Source: Craspedostauros australis
Taxonomy: Eukaryota > Bacillariophyta > Bacillariophyceae > Mastogloiales > Achnanthaceae
Assembly: GCA_026770025.1 (NCBI GenBank)
Contig: JAMXDE010000011.1
Span: forward strand, 310,001-374,000
Length of the DNA: 64,000 nt
Direction: 5' to 3'
Position numbers and translations under genes: made by a program. Shown here piece after piece: positions 21,854-32,679 of this stretch; position 1 is the first letter of the stretch, and each line of letters opens with the position of its first letter. The notes beneath the pieces were generated by a model that was given only the letters and a program-made list of their open reading frames with translations, was not told the origin of the DNA and did not search any database.

Positions 21854-22853
21854 CTATTCTTCTCTGCGAATGCTGCTGTTGCTACCGCTACGGTTGCCAA
21901 TTGCCGAGCATAGCCTTGCGGTACCAGTGGGCTGATGCAGCTCCAACAGCGCCAGGGCAGCATGGACCGCGTCGACATCATACGTCTGGACCTGCTGCGG
22001 AATCTTCAAACGGGTAGGGTGAGGGTGTGTAACCACGGACGTGCGGTCGTCGTCATTCATGGGAATGGCGGACACGCATCGCGAAGGCTGAGGATGCGTG
22101 TTGGAGCTTGGCCGGTTGAGATCCTTCCAGTACGCGTTGACGTCTCCCTTGTATTTGTCATACGCATAAAAGATGTCTTCCCCTCTCTCCATCTTTGCAA
22201 TGCACACAGTAGCATGTGTGTTGATCTGCTTCGCCGATCTGCACGTGTATGTTGGTGAATGCGCGTGTTGGAATGAGTGCATGCATTTTAGATGTTTGCG
22301 TTGGAGTGCCACAGCATTGGATTGGTGACGACAAGACGGATGATGATGTGATAGGTCAGAAGGAGGAACGACCGAAACGAATGCAATTGCGATGACCATT
22401 GTGAGACTGTGCGGAGCAAATGTCGTCCCTTCCAAAAAAAACAATCATCACTCCACCACAACCACGAGCCACAACGAAATGGAGCACCACACACACTCAC
22501 ACACTTGCGCGCACACACGCATTGTCGTACCTTGTCGGGATGCTCTTGACATATTTGCTCCAACAGCCTGCGCCGAGTGTTCGGAGGCAATAGAGAAACG
22601 CAAAATGCTCCGGAAGCGTCCAACGGCCTTGAAGATTGCGGCGTCTGCCTTGCTTCGATGTACGAGCACGATGGCGACGGGTTGGCTGTGGCTTGCGCAT
22701 CACGTGACCATGCGAAGGCAGTGGCCGGCACCGCGCATTGCAGCATGGTCCGGGCACAGTGTTCGCCACGATGGGTTGCAACGGGATGCGATCGTCGTAT
22801 CGAGGGCGCGTCATGGTGGGGCGCGTGCGGATGGGTTGTGCTTGGTCGTTCAT
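21854..22853 (-). CDS. MYB-like DNA-binding protein, two exons
   Basis: Exon 1 (22853-22531) ends with a basic stretch and QGRWTLPEHFAFLYCLRTLG, then CWSKYVKSIPTR, a single MYB/SANT repeat with its first tryptophan and hydrophobic core. Exon 2 (22238-21854) starts SAKQINTHATVCIAKMERGE, where one-repeat MYB proteins of the SHAQKYF class have QIRTHAQKYF. The join CGACAAG|GTACGA to GTGCAG|A restores an AGA codon and puts the THA motif at its expected place, which supports the intron. The rest of exon 2 (IFYAYDKYKGDVNAYWKDL and a C-terminal tail) is not recognised. It is probably a nuclear transcription regulator with a diverged third helix; the N-terminus before the repeat is uncertain. Confidence 0.65.
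22239..22530 (-). other. intron in MYB-like gene
   Basis: 292 bp on the minus strand, GTACGA donor and ACGTGCAG acceptor, with a polyT stretch inside. It links two halves of one MYB repeat in frame. Confidence 0.7.
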
Positions 22854-23574
22854 TTGTGAGAGGAGCGTTGTGGCACGGAACGAATTCAGTCGCTGATCCT
22901 GATTTGTGTCTGGTTCAAGATTGTGAGAGTTGCTCGGAATGGGGGATCCTCAATCGTCCACATCCGTAGCAGATACAGACACGCCCACCGCATCAAGCGA
23001 AAGAGGCATCGGACTCGAGAGATGCCGTGCAACGGTGAGATCGATGTTCGACCCTCGCAGCATCGTTCCATTTTGTGTTCCAGAGCGGCCGGCCGGCTCG
23101 AAAAGCGGTTGGAGGGTATCCATGGAATCACGAGTCATCACGGAATCTCGTGATTCAATCATAACTTTGACACACAAGAACAACAACAACGCGGACACAA
23201 GGTGCAACATGTCCGCACATGCAACAAGGAGGAAGAAAGAGAGGAACAGAGAGAGGTTGAGACGAAGAAAAGGGAGAACCAAGCAAGGTCAGGCTGGATT
23301 GGTCTTGGAAACGAGGTCTCATGTTGTTGCGGCAAACAACCAAATGAATGGTGTGTTGCGTTCTCCACACGCCCAGTCTGCTCTGTTAGCGGTGTGGAAG
23401 GCATACTCGTGCGCGTGCGTGATGGAGAGTTGTGACTGTGTCGCACTGTACTCGTTGGCTTACTTTTAACAGAGTAATCATTTGTTCAATTGCTTCAGTT
23501 GTGGGGATGTTGGTTGGTTGGATTGGATTGGGTGCCTGTCCAAACCGGTACGCTATTTTTGTGAGGACATCTTG
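22854..23574. other. intergenic; no supported gene
   Basis: Overlapping frames on both strands, none domain-like. Contains CAA and GGA-rich simple tracts. Confidence 0.4.
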
Positions 23575-24474
23575 TTAAGAAGTGTCCATGGCATTGTCAT
23601 CATCGTCATCGAATTCGTTCGGCAGCGAATTGGATCTCTGCCGTTGCGATGAGAACTGCATGGTCGCAAAGTTCGTCGGTCTGCTGTAAGAAGTGTTGAT
23701 GGCCGAATCGTCCTGAACGGCAGCGGACGCAAACTGGCCGTTGCCGAAGCTGGGTATGGGTTGAGGCACGTACCTGGCAGCAGCAGCAGGGCCAACGGAA
23801 GGATGGAGCGGCGGGGCAGCCGCAGCAGCACCGTACCCCGCATGAGGCATATGCACCCCACCTCCCCCTGCTGCTGCTGCTACTGAGGCGGCAGGCATGC
23901 TGGCAGGCAGTGCGCTTGGTGCTTGCATGCCATTTCCGTTGAGGTTCTGATTGCTTCCGATGTGACTGTTGCCATTCCCATTGCCGTCTCCATTGGTGCT
24001 CTTGTGATGGTGGTTCTGGTTGTGCTGATGCTGATGAGGTTGGCCGTGACCGTTGCTCCCAGTGGCGCCATTCCCATAGACGACCTCGAGCGTGACGGCC
24101 CTGTCTGTATGCGCGGGCACCATCTCCGATTGGAGCTGCTCGTCGGAAGAGGCGGATGTTAAGGATTGCTCATCATCTCCGGACACGGGCCCAGCCGGCA
24201 AAGAGTGCCCGTTTTGCGACAGGCGCATGTTCTGCAGTGGACGATTTGTGGCCATGGCTTCGAAGTTGACATTCTGCGGAGCATCCGTGATGGTCTTCCT
24301 TCGTTTTCGTGCGGGTCTTGTCCTCATGGAGTCTGCCTTGGACTCGGTCTGTGATATGTCAGCCTGTGAGACGTCGGCTTGCGAAAGATCCGCCTGCGAC
24401 GATGCGTCAACTTGTGAGGAGGCATCGCACTGGGTTGAAGTCGCGAAAGAATCGTCGTCACGTCGTCGCCTCAT
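23575..24474 (-). CDS. low-complexity Ser/Gln/Asn/Ala-rich protein, unknown function
   Basis: 299 residues. The N-terminus is MRRRRDDD followed by a short repeat based on SSQADLSQADVSQAD and a basic KRRKTIT patch that could be a nuclear signal. The middle is Gln/His/Asn/Gly-rich (HQHQHNQNHHH, NGDGNGNGNSH) and then Ala/Gly/Pro-rich; the end is acidic (NEFDDDDDNAMDTS). No globular domain, signal peptide or membrane segment. The composition resembles disordered regions of transcription or chromatin regulators, but that is only an impression. The strand choice rests on length and absence of stops. Confidence 0.5.
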   Translation of the reverse strand: MRRRRDDDSFATSTQCDASSQVDASSQADLSQADVSQADISQTESKADSMRTRPARKRRKTITDAPQNVNFEAMATNRPLQNMRLSQNGHSLPAGPVSGDDEQSLTSASSDEQLQSEMVPAHTDRAVTLEVVYGNGATGSNGHGQPHQHQHNQNHHHKSTNGDGNGNGNSHIGSNQNLNGNGMQAPSALPASMPAASVAAAAGGGGVHMPHAGYGAAAAAPPLHPSVGPAAAARYVPQPIPSFGNGQFASAAVQDDSAINTSYSRPTNFATMQFSSQRQRSNSLPNEFDDDDDNAMDTS

Positions 24475-26660
24475 GATGTCTGGTTGTGTAGTTGTGTGGT
24501 TGTGTGCGTAGATGTATGATTGTGCGAGTTGAGGTGTGGTTGTGTCTGCGTTTCTGTCTCTCTCTCTCTCTCTCTCTGCTATAACGACCTGTTGCTGATT
24601 GCCGGTTCCTGCTTGCCGCTTGATAGGATGTACAGATTACTTGTGCTTGCTCTTTGGAATCCCCTTGATACACTTGGTGTTGCGCTGGTTGCTGCTGCTG
24701 TTGCTGTTGCTGCTGCTATTGACGTGATTGAATCGGTGATCCTTCAGCGTTCGTTGCAGTATCGCAGAGTCTCTGTCTGCGTTTCGAGTGTCAAACTGCG
24801 CTTGACCGCAAGAGGTCTCGTTGATATCTTGCGCAACCAGGAGACAGGGCCAGGTGCTGGAGACTCTCTGTTTGCGAAAGATGGCGGGAGGCTGCTGCTT
24901 GGAATGTTCTGTTTTCTGCCTTGCTGCTCAAAAGTGATATTTCGCTCTCTGGGTTCCTTCGTTGTGTTGTTGTCTGAATTGCTTTTGTGTCGCTGGATGG
25001 CTTCCCGTTTCTTCTCCCTCTGTGGTTTGGCTGTGGGTTGTGTTGGTCACCCGGCTTGTGACTGTCTGTTGGTCTCTCTTGTTGCCTCTCGATGCTCTCT
25101 GCCTCTCTCTTGCTACTGACGATGACGATGATGGTGATGATGATGGTGATGATGACGATGATGGTGAATTGGGACTCCGCTGCTCTGCCACTCGTTCGCT
25201 CTGCACTCTTGCCTTGATGATGGTGGTATTGGGAATCTGTTGGTCTCTGTGTTACCCTGCATGCGCTGATGCCCCCCAACGTGATTAGAGCACGAAGGCA
25301 TGGATGGGTGATTGAGTTGCTTGCGCCTTCTTCGTTGCGGCTTCGCTCTTCCCTCACACACTGTTCTGTCTCTCTCTCTGTTGATGCCGAGACCAACAAC
25401 AACCTCCAACCAGCAACCAGTCACCGCGCGCAAACACAAACACGAACACAAACACGAACACAAACACACCCAACAACGCTCAACCACACCCAACCAGACA
25501 CACAAACAAACTCGACAGAAGCACGGAAGTCGTGGAACACAGAGAAGCATCTGCCTTTGTGACACTGCCTCCCACCGCGTCCAATCGAATTCCGTCATGG
25601 GGACCGTGATGTGTTTTTCGTCACAAACGATGGTGAAACGACAACGATCAGACATTCGGAGGATACACATGTGACATGGACACAAAGGGAGAAGGAACGG
25701 CGATGTTTGTTTGGGACATATGAGTCGAGTTGATCGTGCAGTCCGACCTGGTTGCGACGAACGTGAGCGTGACGTGGTGTCGCCAACCGACGTATCGCAG
25801 CCATCACATTTCCACCTTCATTCTTTCTGTGTTGTGCTTCGCGTGTTGGCGCGCACTTTCCCCTTCCTTTTTCGTGTTGATGTGAGAGCAACAGACCTGT
25901 TGCTGATGATCACCGCATTCCACATCATCGCCACCACATGGGAACAGAGCCGTCATCCACGTTGTCTTCGTCACTGCAACTGCTCCACTCCACTCGTCGT
26001 CGTCGCTTCAGTTGTCATTGTTGCTGTCGTCGTCATCGTCGTCGTCATCATCTTCAATCACCATCATCGTTGCCATAGTTGCCACAGTCGCGACCGTCGC
26101 AACCATTATACTAATAACACAAACAGGCTCGACACGCCGTCTGCTTCCACTTCAACTTCTGCGTTTGGAAGGGTCGACCACTGGCATCGTTGGTGTCACA
26201 CGACATACACGTACCACACTCATTCGAATACGAATAGCCCTACACAGTTCCCATCCAAAGGTCTTGGTGTCGGTCATTGATCATCTGCTGATACCATAGC
26301 AGTACTGCTCCACCGCCATACACATCATTGACAACCAAACGCATCAGCGCATCAACTTGGTGTTGGGGAAGCTCGCGGAGATCGAATTCAAACATCATCC
26401 GCAACATCAACTGCAACGTCGCAGCAATCAGAAGGTGAACACAACCGCTTCTTCTGCACAACAACTTGTGTGGGGAAGAACTTTGAGGGTATTTGACCAC
26501 GCGAGTTGCATTCACACGATTGCCATCTGCGACGGATCGAACGGAGAGGGGAAGGCAGCAGCGGAAAGGGCACAACTTTCGGAATTCAAACGAGCCTTCA
26601 GCAACAAGCGTCCATTGAAGCAAGCACTTTCACAGCTGCTGATACAAATTATATTGCACC
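24475..26660. other. intergenic, repetitive; no supported gene
   Basis: About 2.2 kb with CT, GATGATGGT (about 25120-25165), CACAAACACGAA (about 25435-25470) and CGTCGTCAT simple tracts. Open frames up to 203 residues occur on both strands but are translated simple sequence. It presumably includes promoters of the low-complexity gene and of the ABC transporter. Confidence 0.4.
24557..24577. repeat. CT dinucleotide microsatellite
   Basis: About ten TC units upstream of the start at 24474, embedded in GT-rich sequence. Confidence 0.9.
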
Positions 26661-29600
26661 ATGTGCCCTGGACCACCGATGAAGAGCGAGGGGAACGACA
26701 GCGATGATGACGCCAGGTCTCCCACGGCGTCGGCCTCCACATCAGCATCCGAGTCCGCTTCAGCGTCGTCTTCGGCGCCCTCCGACGATGACCAACGCAG
26801 CACGAACAAACGACAACGCCCTCGGGCCAGCGATCAAACATCAAAGCAGCGCCCTTCTGCCGCTGCCCCAGCTTCTGCTCCTGCTGTCAAAAAATTCAAA
26901 CGGCCGGAGAATCTCATGACCGGCGCGTCCCTCATCTCGCGCATCATATTCAGATGGCCCTACGAGCTGCTCAAGCTGGGGCTGGAACGACCGCTGGAGG
27001 ACATGGATCTGCCGGAGATCCTCCACGCCGATTCATCCGCGCGCAACAGCAACCATTTCGAACAGATCTGGGCCAAGGAGAAGGCGCGCAATCCGGAAAA
27101 CCCAAGCATGCACAAAGCCTTGCTCATGGACTATCTCAAGGACATCTGGTACGTCCAGCCAGCCCTCATGATCGCGGCAATCGCCAGGGTCGCGCAGGCG
27201 CTGGCACTGGGATACCTCATCGAATCCTTCGAGACGAACAACGGCGAAGGCTACAAATGGGCCGCCGTCTTGGTTGCCTGCGGTACCGTCGTGTTGTTCG
27301 AGCACCATCATGTCTTCTTCATCACATGGAGGAAGGGCATGCAGTTCAGAATATCCTGTGTCGCTTCCATCTACGCAAAATCGCTGCGCCTCTCCTCGAC
27401 GGCGCAGAACACCATGGCGAGCACGGGCAACGTCATGAACCTCGCCAGCAACGACGTCGAGAGATTCCTCCTGTGCGCCCTGTTCATGAATTACATCTTC
27501 TGGTCGCCTGTCCAGGCAATCGGCATCCTTTGGGTGGGTTGGGCCACCCTGGGGCCGGCCTTCGCGGCAGGATTTGGGCTGCTCGTCTTCATCTTCGTCC
27601 CCCTGCAATTCTATCTCAGCCGACGCTTCGCCCACTTCCGCTCCACCATCGCCGCCATCACGGACCGACGCGTCACCTTCGTGTCGCAAGCCGTGCACGG
27701 GGCCCGCGTCATGAAGATGAGCGGCTACGAATGGAGATTCCTGGATCGGATACAGAAGATCCGAAGCGAGGAGGTGGACCAGATCATCCGCGCCAACAAG
27801 CTCAAATGCTGGAACGAGGCGTCCTTCTTCATGGCCAACGTCGTCATCTCGCTCGTCATCTTCATCGTTCATGTCAAGACGGGAGGCACCCTGTCGCCGA
27901 GGGACGTCTTCACCATCTTCACTCTCATCAACATCCTGCAGCTCGAAATGACCAAGCACTTCTCTTTGGGAATCATGGGTGTCAGCGAGTGCTATGTCTC
28001 CATTTCGAGAATACAAAAGTTCTTGGAGTATCCGGAATTGGATGGTCCGCAAACCAATCATGCAAAGAACACCGGCGAGGATCGTCACTTGATCACAGAT
28101 GGAGACTCGTCTGCGACAGTCGCGGTCTCATTCCAGAACGCCACGTGCCACTGGAATCATTCCGCCAACAAGAAATCAACTTCGACCGAAGCACCACCCG
28201 CGGAGGAGAAATCATCCAATCTCGTTCCAGCCTTGACGGATGTTTCAGTCCAATTCGAACAAGGCACGCTGACCTGTATCATCGGTTCTGTTGGAAGCGG
28301 AAAGAGCGCTCTGTTGCAGGCGGTCATTGGAGAACTTCCGCAAACGACGGGTCGCATTCAGAGCAACTACAACACCCTCGCCTTCGCAGGTCAGGATCCA
28401 TGGATAATGGACGGCACGGTCCAGGAGAACATCACGATGGGCCTGGACTTCGATCAGGAATGGTACGACGCGGTTGTCGACGCCTGCTCCCTCATCCCAG
28501 ATTTTGCGCAATTCATCGACGCCGACCAAACCATCGTCGGAGACAGAGGTGTCCAATGCTCCGGCGGACAGCGCGCACGCATCGGACTGGCCCGCGCCTT
28601 GTACCGCAACGCGGACTTGCTGGTGCTGGACGATCCTCTGTCCGCTGTCGATGCCAAGGTGGGGCGGCACCTCTTCCGACGTGCGATCGAGGGACTTTGC
28701 GTGGCGCGTGGCAAGTGCGTCATTCTCGCCACGCATCAGCACCAGTACGTTCACGACACCAGATGCGTCTACTTGGAAGACGGGCGCATCGAGCACATTG
28801 GTTCGTATCAGGAATGCATCGAGGCCTCCAACGGCATGCTGGCGGCCCACGATACTGATGGCGGCGGTATCATTGTCGATGGCGATGGAGATGAACCCGG
28901 AGCCGCAGCAGGCGCGGCCACCGCAGCAGCTGCTTTCGACGTCGCTGATGGCAATATCAATGACGACGGACTGGTTGCTGTCAATTCACCGCCATCCATC
29001 CAGAACAACGGCGCGCCTGCTGCGGGAAATACCGGCATCAAGGCAACAGCGAAGATGCAGGGCGAGACCAGCAAAGATAAGCAGAGCGTCGGGAAGGACG
29101 CAGACGGAGCAGCCAACGATGGTGACGCCACTGATGATGATGACGACGACAACGGCACACAAGCGGAAACGCGATCATCCGGCTTCGTCAAGTTCGAAAC
29201 CTTCGTCAGCTACTTCAAGGCGATGGGCGGGATCTGGATCGGTGCCTCGATGCTCGTCCTCTTCATCATGACGCAAGGATCCGTGCTGGTTTCCATCGCC
29301 ATGATGGGACGGTGGGCGGAGGAGGATGCATCCGATCAGGACGATTGGAACATCATCGGCCCAATCGTCGGACTGGTCTGCTCGGTGGCAGTGCTCTCCA
29401 TCATCCGGGCCTTCCTCAGCCTTCGCTTGACAATCAAGGCATCGCAGCAGCTGCATGACCAGATGACGGAATCGGTGCTGAGAGCCAAGATCGAGTTCTT
29501 CGATACGAATCCCCTGGGGCGAATTCTTAATCGATTCTCGGCCGACGTGGGATCCAATGACGATCTTCTGCCGCAGACACTGTTCGATTTCATGGTCATG

Positions 29601-31016
29601 TTCTTCCTCGTCGTTGGTGCCATCGCAACGACCATCACCGTGCTCCCGTTCGCCCTCATCGTCTTCCCACCACTGATCTGGTACTTCGTTTCGGTGCGTC
29701 GCATCTTTGTCACCAGCACGCGCGAACTGAAGCGCCTGGAGGGCATGGCGCGATCGCCCATCTTCGCCATGCTCTCGGAATCGCTGAGCGGAGTGGCTAC
29801 CATCCGCGCCAACTCCTCCGTCGATTACTTCACGAAGAAGTTCCAAGCCACGCACGACAGCCACACGAGAGCATTCTTCTCCTTCATCGCCGCCTCGCGA
29901 TGGGTGGGCTTCCGCATGGACTCCATCATGTTCCTGCTGGTGACGTTCGTCAGCTTGTTGGCCGTGCTGTTCTTCGAACAGGGCTGGTTCGACATCGACC
30001 CTGCCATCCTCGGCCTCGCAATCTCCATGCTGCTCCAGCTGGCTGGGCTGTTCCAATGGTGCATCCGGCAGAGCGCGGAGGTCGTGAATCAATTCGTGTC
30101 TGTGGAACGCGTGCTGGAATTCGGCAACTTGGCACCAGAGGGCACGCTCACGGTGAAGGACGACGACATTCTGAAGAACAAGGACTGGCCGAAGGAGGCA
30201 TCGATCGAGGTGCAGAATCTGATGGTCCGGTACCGTCCACAGCTGCCACCGGCGCTGGACGGAGCATCTTTCAAGATCGCGAACGGAACGAGAGTCGGCA
30301 TCGTTGGACGCACTGGCAGCGGCAAGTCCACGGTGGTCCAGACTCTCTTCAGGTTGCTGGAAGCGGAGCAGGGATCTATCCGCATCGATGGCACTGACGT
30401 CGCCAAGATCGGCCTCCACACGTTGCGAACCAAGATCTCCGTCATCCCGCAAGTCCCGACGCTCTTCAGTGGCTGCACCGTGCGCGAGAACCTCGATCTG
30501 TTCGGCATTCATTCCGACGATGAGATAAAAAAGGCGCTCGAGGATTCTCATCTGGGTCAGGTCATCGCCGAGCTGCCGAAGGGAATCAATGCCATGGTCG
30601 CCGAGAACGGCTCCAACTTTTCCGTCGGTCAACGCCAGCTCCTTTGCCTGGCACGCGCCATCTTGAGCAAGAACAAGATCCTGATCCTGGATGAGGCCAC
30701 TGCGTCGGTGGACCGGCGCACGGACCAGCTCCTGCAAGAGTCTCTGCAGCGGGCCTTCCAAGACGCGACCATCCTGGCCGTGGCGCACAGGCTCGATACG
30801 GTCATCGACTACGACAACATACTGGTGCTGGGGAAGGGCAAGGTGCTGGAGTTTGGAACTCCAGCCGACCTGATCCGTTCCGGCGGCGCCTTCTCACAGA
30901 TGGTCGAGGACACGGGAGCGTCCACATCCAGGGAATTGAAAAGCAGGGCGTTCGCGGTGGAATCTGGCTCGGTCCTTTTCGAAGAATCCGACAGCGAGGA
31001 AGAGCACAGTGCATAA
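26661..31016 (+). CDS. full-length ABCC (MRP-type) ABC transporter
   Basis: 1451 residues in one exon. The N-terminal ~80 residues are Ser/Ala-rich and disordered; then RIIFRWPYELLKLGLERPLEDMDLPEI begins the ABCC core. TMD1 spans about 155-440. NBD1 has Walker A GSVGSGKSAL (~542), signature CSGGQRARIGLARA (~633) and Walker B LLVLDDPLSAVD with Asp instead of the catalytic Glu. A long acidic Ala/Asp-rich linker (~735-835) precedes TMD2 (~850-1130). NBD2 has Walker A GRTGSGKSTV (~1215), FSVGQRQLLCLARA (~1321) and ILILDEATASVD with the catalytic Glu. The one-degenerate, one-competent ATPase arrangement is typical of ABCC. There is no extra N-terminal TMD0, so it is ABCC4/5-like. It probably exports conjugated organic anions from the cytosol or into the vacuole. 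Confidence 0.93.
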   Translation: MCPGPPMKSEGNDSDDDARSPTASASTSASESASASSSAPSDDDQRSTNKRQRPRASDQTSKQRPSAAAPASAPAVKKFKRPENLMTGASLISRIIFRWPYELLKLGLERPLEDMDLPEILHADSSARNSNHFEQIWAKEKARNPENPSMHKALLMDYLKDIWYVQPALMIAAIARVAQALALGYLIESFETNNGEGYKWAAVLVACGTVVLFEHHHVFFITWRKGMQFRISCVASIYAKSLRLSSTAQNTMASTGNVMNLASNDVERFLLCALFMNYIFWSPVQAIGILWVGWATLGPAFAAGFGLLVFIFVPLQFYLSRRFAHFRSTIAAITDRRVTFVSQAVHGARVMKMSGYEWRFLDRIQKIRSEEVDQIIRANKLKCWNEASFFMANVVISLVIFIVHVKTGGTLSPRDVFTIFTLINILQLEMTKHFSLGIMGVSECYVSISRIQKFLEYPELDGPQTNHAKNTGEDRHLITDGDSSATVAVSFQNATCHWNHSANKKSTSTEAPPAEEKSSNLVPALTDVSVQFEQGTLTCIIGSVGSGKSALLQAVIGELPQTTGRIQSNYNTLAFAGQDPWIMDGTVQENITMGLDFDQEWYDAVVDACSLIPDFAQFIDADQTIVGDRGVQCSGGQRARIGLARALYRNADLLVLDDPLSAVDAKVGRHLFRRAIEGLCVARGKCVILATHQHQYVHDTRCVYLEDGRIEHIGSYQECIEASNGMLAAHDTDGGGIIVDGDGDEPGAAAGAATAAAAFDVADGNINDDGLVAVNSPPSIQNNGAPAAGNTGIKATAKMQGETSKDKQSVGKDADGAANDGDATDDDDDDNGTQAETRSSGFVKFETFVSYFKAMGGIWIGASMLVLFIMTQGSVLVSIAMMGRWAEEDASDQDDWNIIGPIVGLVCSVAVLSIIRAFLSLRLTIKASQQLHDQMTESVLRAKIEFFDTNPLGRILNRFSADVGSNDDLLPQTLFDFMVMFFLVVGAIATTITVLPFALIVFPPLIWYFVSVRRIFVTSTRELKRLEGMARSPIFAMLSESLSGVATIRANSSVDYFTKKFQATHDSHTRAFFSFIAASRWVGFRMDSIMFLLVTFVSLLAVLFFEQGWFDIDPAILGLAISMLLQLAGLFQWCIRQSAEVVNQFVSVERVLEFGNLAPEGTLTVKDDDILKNKDWPKEASIEVQNLMVRYRPQLPPALDGASFKIANGTRVGIVGRTGSGKSTVVQTLFRLLEAEQGSIRIDGTDVAKIGLHTLRTKISVIPQVPTLFSGCTVRENLDLFGIHSDDEIKKALEDSHLGQVIAELPKGINAMVAENGSNFSVGQRQLLCLARAILSKNKILILDEATASVDRRTDQLLQESLQRAFQDATILAVAHRLDTVIDYDNILVLGKGKVLEFGTPADLIRSGGAFSQMVEDTGASTSRELKSRAFAVESGSVLFEESDSEEEHSA

Positions 31017-31615
31017 AGTGGTTGAGATTTGTGTGGTGTGCTTGTCTTTTTTTGGCTGGCGCTGCCAATCAATGTCGAACGCCATTATGTGCCGGCCGGG
31101 TGACGACGTCTCTGCATGACGTGACACAACGTCCGTGTTGCGCACCACGAGCATGGCCGGACGCAAAGAAACAAAGAAAAAACAAACTACCATCTATTCA
31201 CCAAACAAGGAGACTGCCCATGCCGCAATTTACTCTCCTCTACTATACTCCAGGAAAGAAACAACATATAATAGAACATACAGTTTCGCTATCAAACCAT
31301 GAATGTCATCATCTGTTTGCGCGACGGTTGCAGACCGCTTGTGCAATCACGCTTCAAGTGAAGTTATTTGTGCTTCCTTCCCTGTAATCGATGGCACTCT
31401 GCTCCCTCTGGTACAACCTTGTTGTGATTTCGACGAAACACGCTGTCGTCACTGTCAGAGGTGTCCTCGCAATCTATTGGGGTGCCGTACGAGGATGACC
31501 CCAGATCGCTACTCTCTCTCTCTCTCTCCGCTCAAGCATCCCCATCCCCACACGGAGCTGAGTTATCAACTGTCTTCGAGTGGAGTAGAGCAGAGCAGAG
31601 TGCTCGAATGTTGGA
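31017..31615. other. convergent intergenic region
   Basis: This lies between the ABC transporter and the NSE1-like gene and holds both 3' ends. A CT microsatellite lies near 31510-31529. A cryptic last exon of NSE1 may lie here, but I could not fix one. Confidence 0.4.
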
Positions 31616-32242
31616 TTACACCCGATGAAAGAAGAACTGGGGCAGCTCTTCCCTCGGATACCCGATGTCCACGAGCATGTGCGAAAGCTCGACGAAGGAT
31701 CTTGGCGCAATCTGAATGGTCCCCTGCATGGACCGACGTCTGTTGGTATCGGCATCGGTCGCCACCAACCACTTATCCTCCAGCAACGTCTCCACGCAAT
31801 GCTCCGCACCTGCCAACGTGAGGCTGTACGGTTCCTTGAGCTCGCCTCTGCAGTTGACGAGGTCCTTCTTCTGCGAACCGCGCGATTCAACGAGCTGCTG
31901 CATGACGAGCTTGATGAACGCCAGCTCGTGCTTGTTGTAATGAAATCCGAACGCGTCCTTGGAGACGTCGTCCGCATTCTGGTTGATGACGGTGTGGTAC
32001 TTCTTGGGCTTCTTGTGTGCACCCACCGCCATTCGGACGGTCGCAATTTCCAGCCCAAACGCCGTGGAGAGCTGCGCGTTGATCTGGCTGAAGCATTCCT
32101 CCACGTTGCTGCAGGTTCCCTCCATGTCATCCTTGAGCTCTTCATAAAGCGCCTTGGCCTTCGTCTCCGTCATGACGTGCGAGGCCATGAGGCGTTGCAG
32201 CATCAGCTGCTGTCCGTACGGTAACCGATGCACGCTCGCCAT
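31616..32242 (-). CDS. NSE1-like subunit of the SMC5/6 complex, RING not found
   Basis: 208 residues. QQLMLQRLMASHVMTETKAKALYEEL at the N-terminus, GLEIATVRMAVG, NQNADDVSKDAFGFHYNKHELAFIK and a late segment with IQIAPRSFVELSHMLVDIGYP follow the order and spacing of the NSE1 winged-helix domains, from memory of the family. NSE1 partners NSE3/NSE4 and supports DNA repair by SMC5/6 in the nucleus. The family normally ends with a Cys/His-rich RING-like domain. Here the frame stops at FFFHRV and no such cluster is visible before the ABC gene. The stop lies in CGGGTGTAATCC, which could be a splice donor, so a short last exon is possible. Otherwise this is a RING-less form. Confidence 0.65.
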   Translation of the reverse strand: MASVHRLPYGQQLMLQRLMASHVMTETKAKALYEELKDDMEGTCSNVEECFSQINAQLSTAFGLEIATVRMAVGAHKKPKKYHTVINQNADDVSKDAFGFHYNKHELAFIKLVMQQLVESRGSQKKDLVNCRGELKEPYSLTLAGAEHCVETLLEDKWLVATDADTNRRRSMQGTIQIAPRSFVELSHMLVDIGYPREELPQFFFHRV

Positions 32243-32611
32243 GGTTCTTTGTCAGTGCTGCTGTTGCTACTATTGCTATTGCTGTTGTTGGGAGCAAGTC
32301 TGGTATGTATTGATGCAAGTTCAAGTATTGTGCGATACTTCTCTGCGTTGCTGAAAATACAGCGCGAGTGAAGATGAAGATGATCAGGAGAGAGATGTGA
32401 GGAGATGGCATCTCTGTGACGTTCATGTCCGCGACGATTGCGCAAGAGGAAGGCGCCAACGCTGTGTGTGTGTTGCTTCGCTGTCTCCTCATGCCACACC
32501 ATGTTGCCGAAAATCGCTCCTGAATTTGAATCTTCGAGTTTGGCGGCAAGTTCCATTTCCCGTGACTCATACTTACGGGATCCGGAAAAACTCAACAAGA
32601 CGAGAACGACA

Positions 32612-32665
32612 ACCAATTGATCCAAAGTGATTGAGGCGGACAGCGCTGCTGAAGAAGAGGAGTGA
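32612..32665 (+). pseudogene. relic of ankyrin-BTB 3' end
   Basis: The bases encoding SKVIEADSAAEEE and a TGA closely match the 3' end of the copy at 42.0-43.4 kb (SKVIETDGPAEEE). Nothing recognisable of the upstream gene remains between here and the NSE1 start at 32242. The inverted-repeat elements are inserted just after it. Confidence 0.7.
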
Positions 32666-32679
32666 CGTGCCATACCATA

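Noticed and set aside
24520..25402. Frames of about 200 residues on both strands
   Set aside because: Mostly translated CT, GTT and GAT simple repeats.
26954..30788. Long open frames of 634, 351, 265 and 537 residues in other frames of 26.9-30.8 kb
   Set aside because: They lie inside the ABCC transporter, have no domains and reflect its GC-rich codon use.
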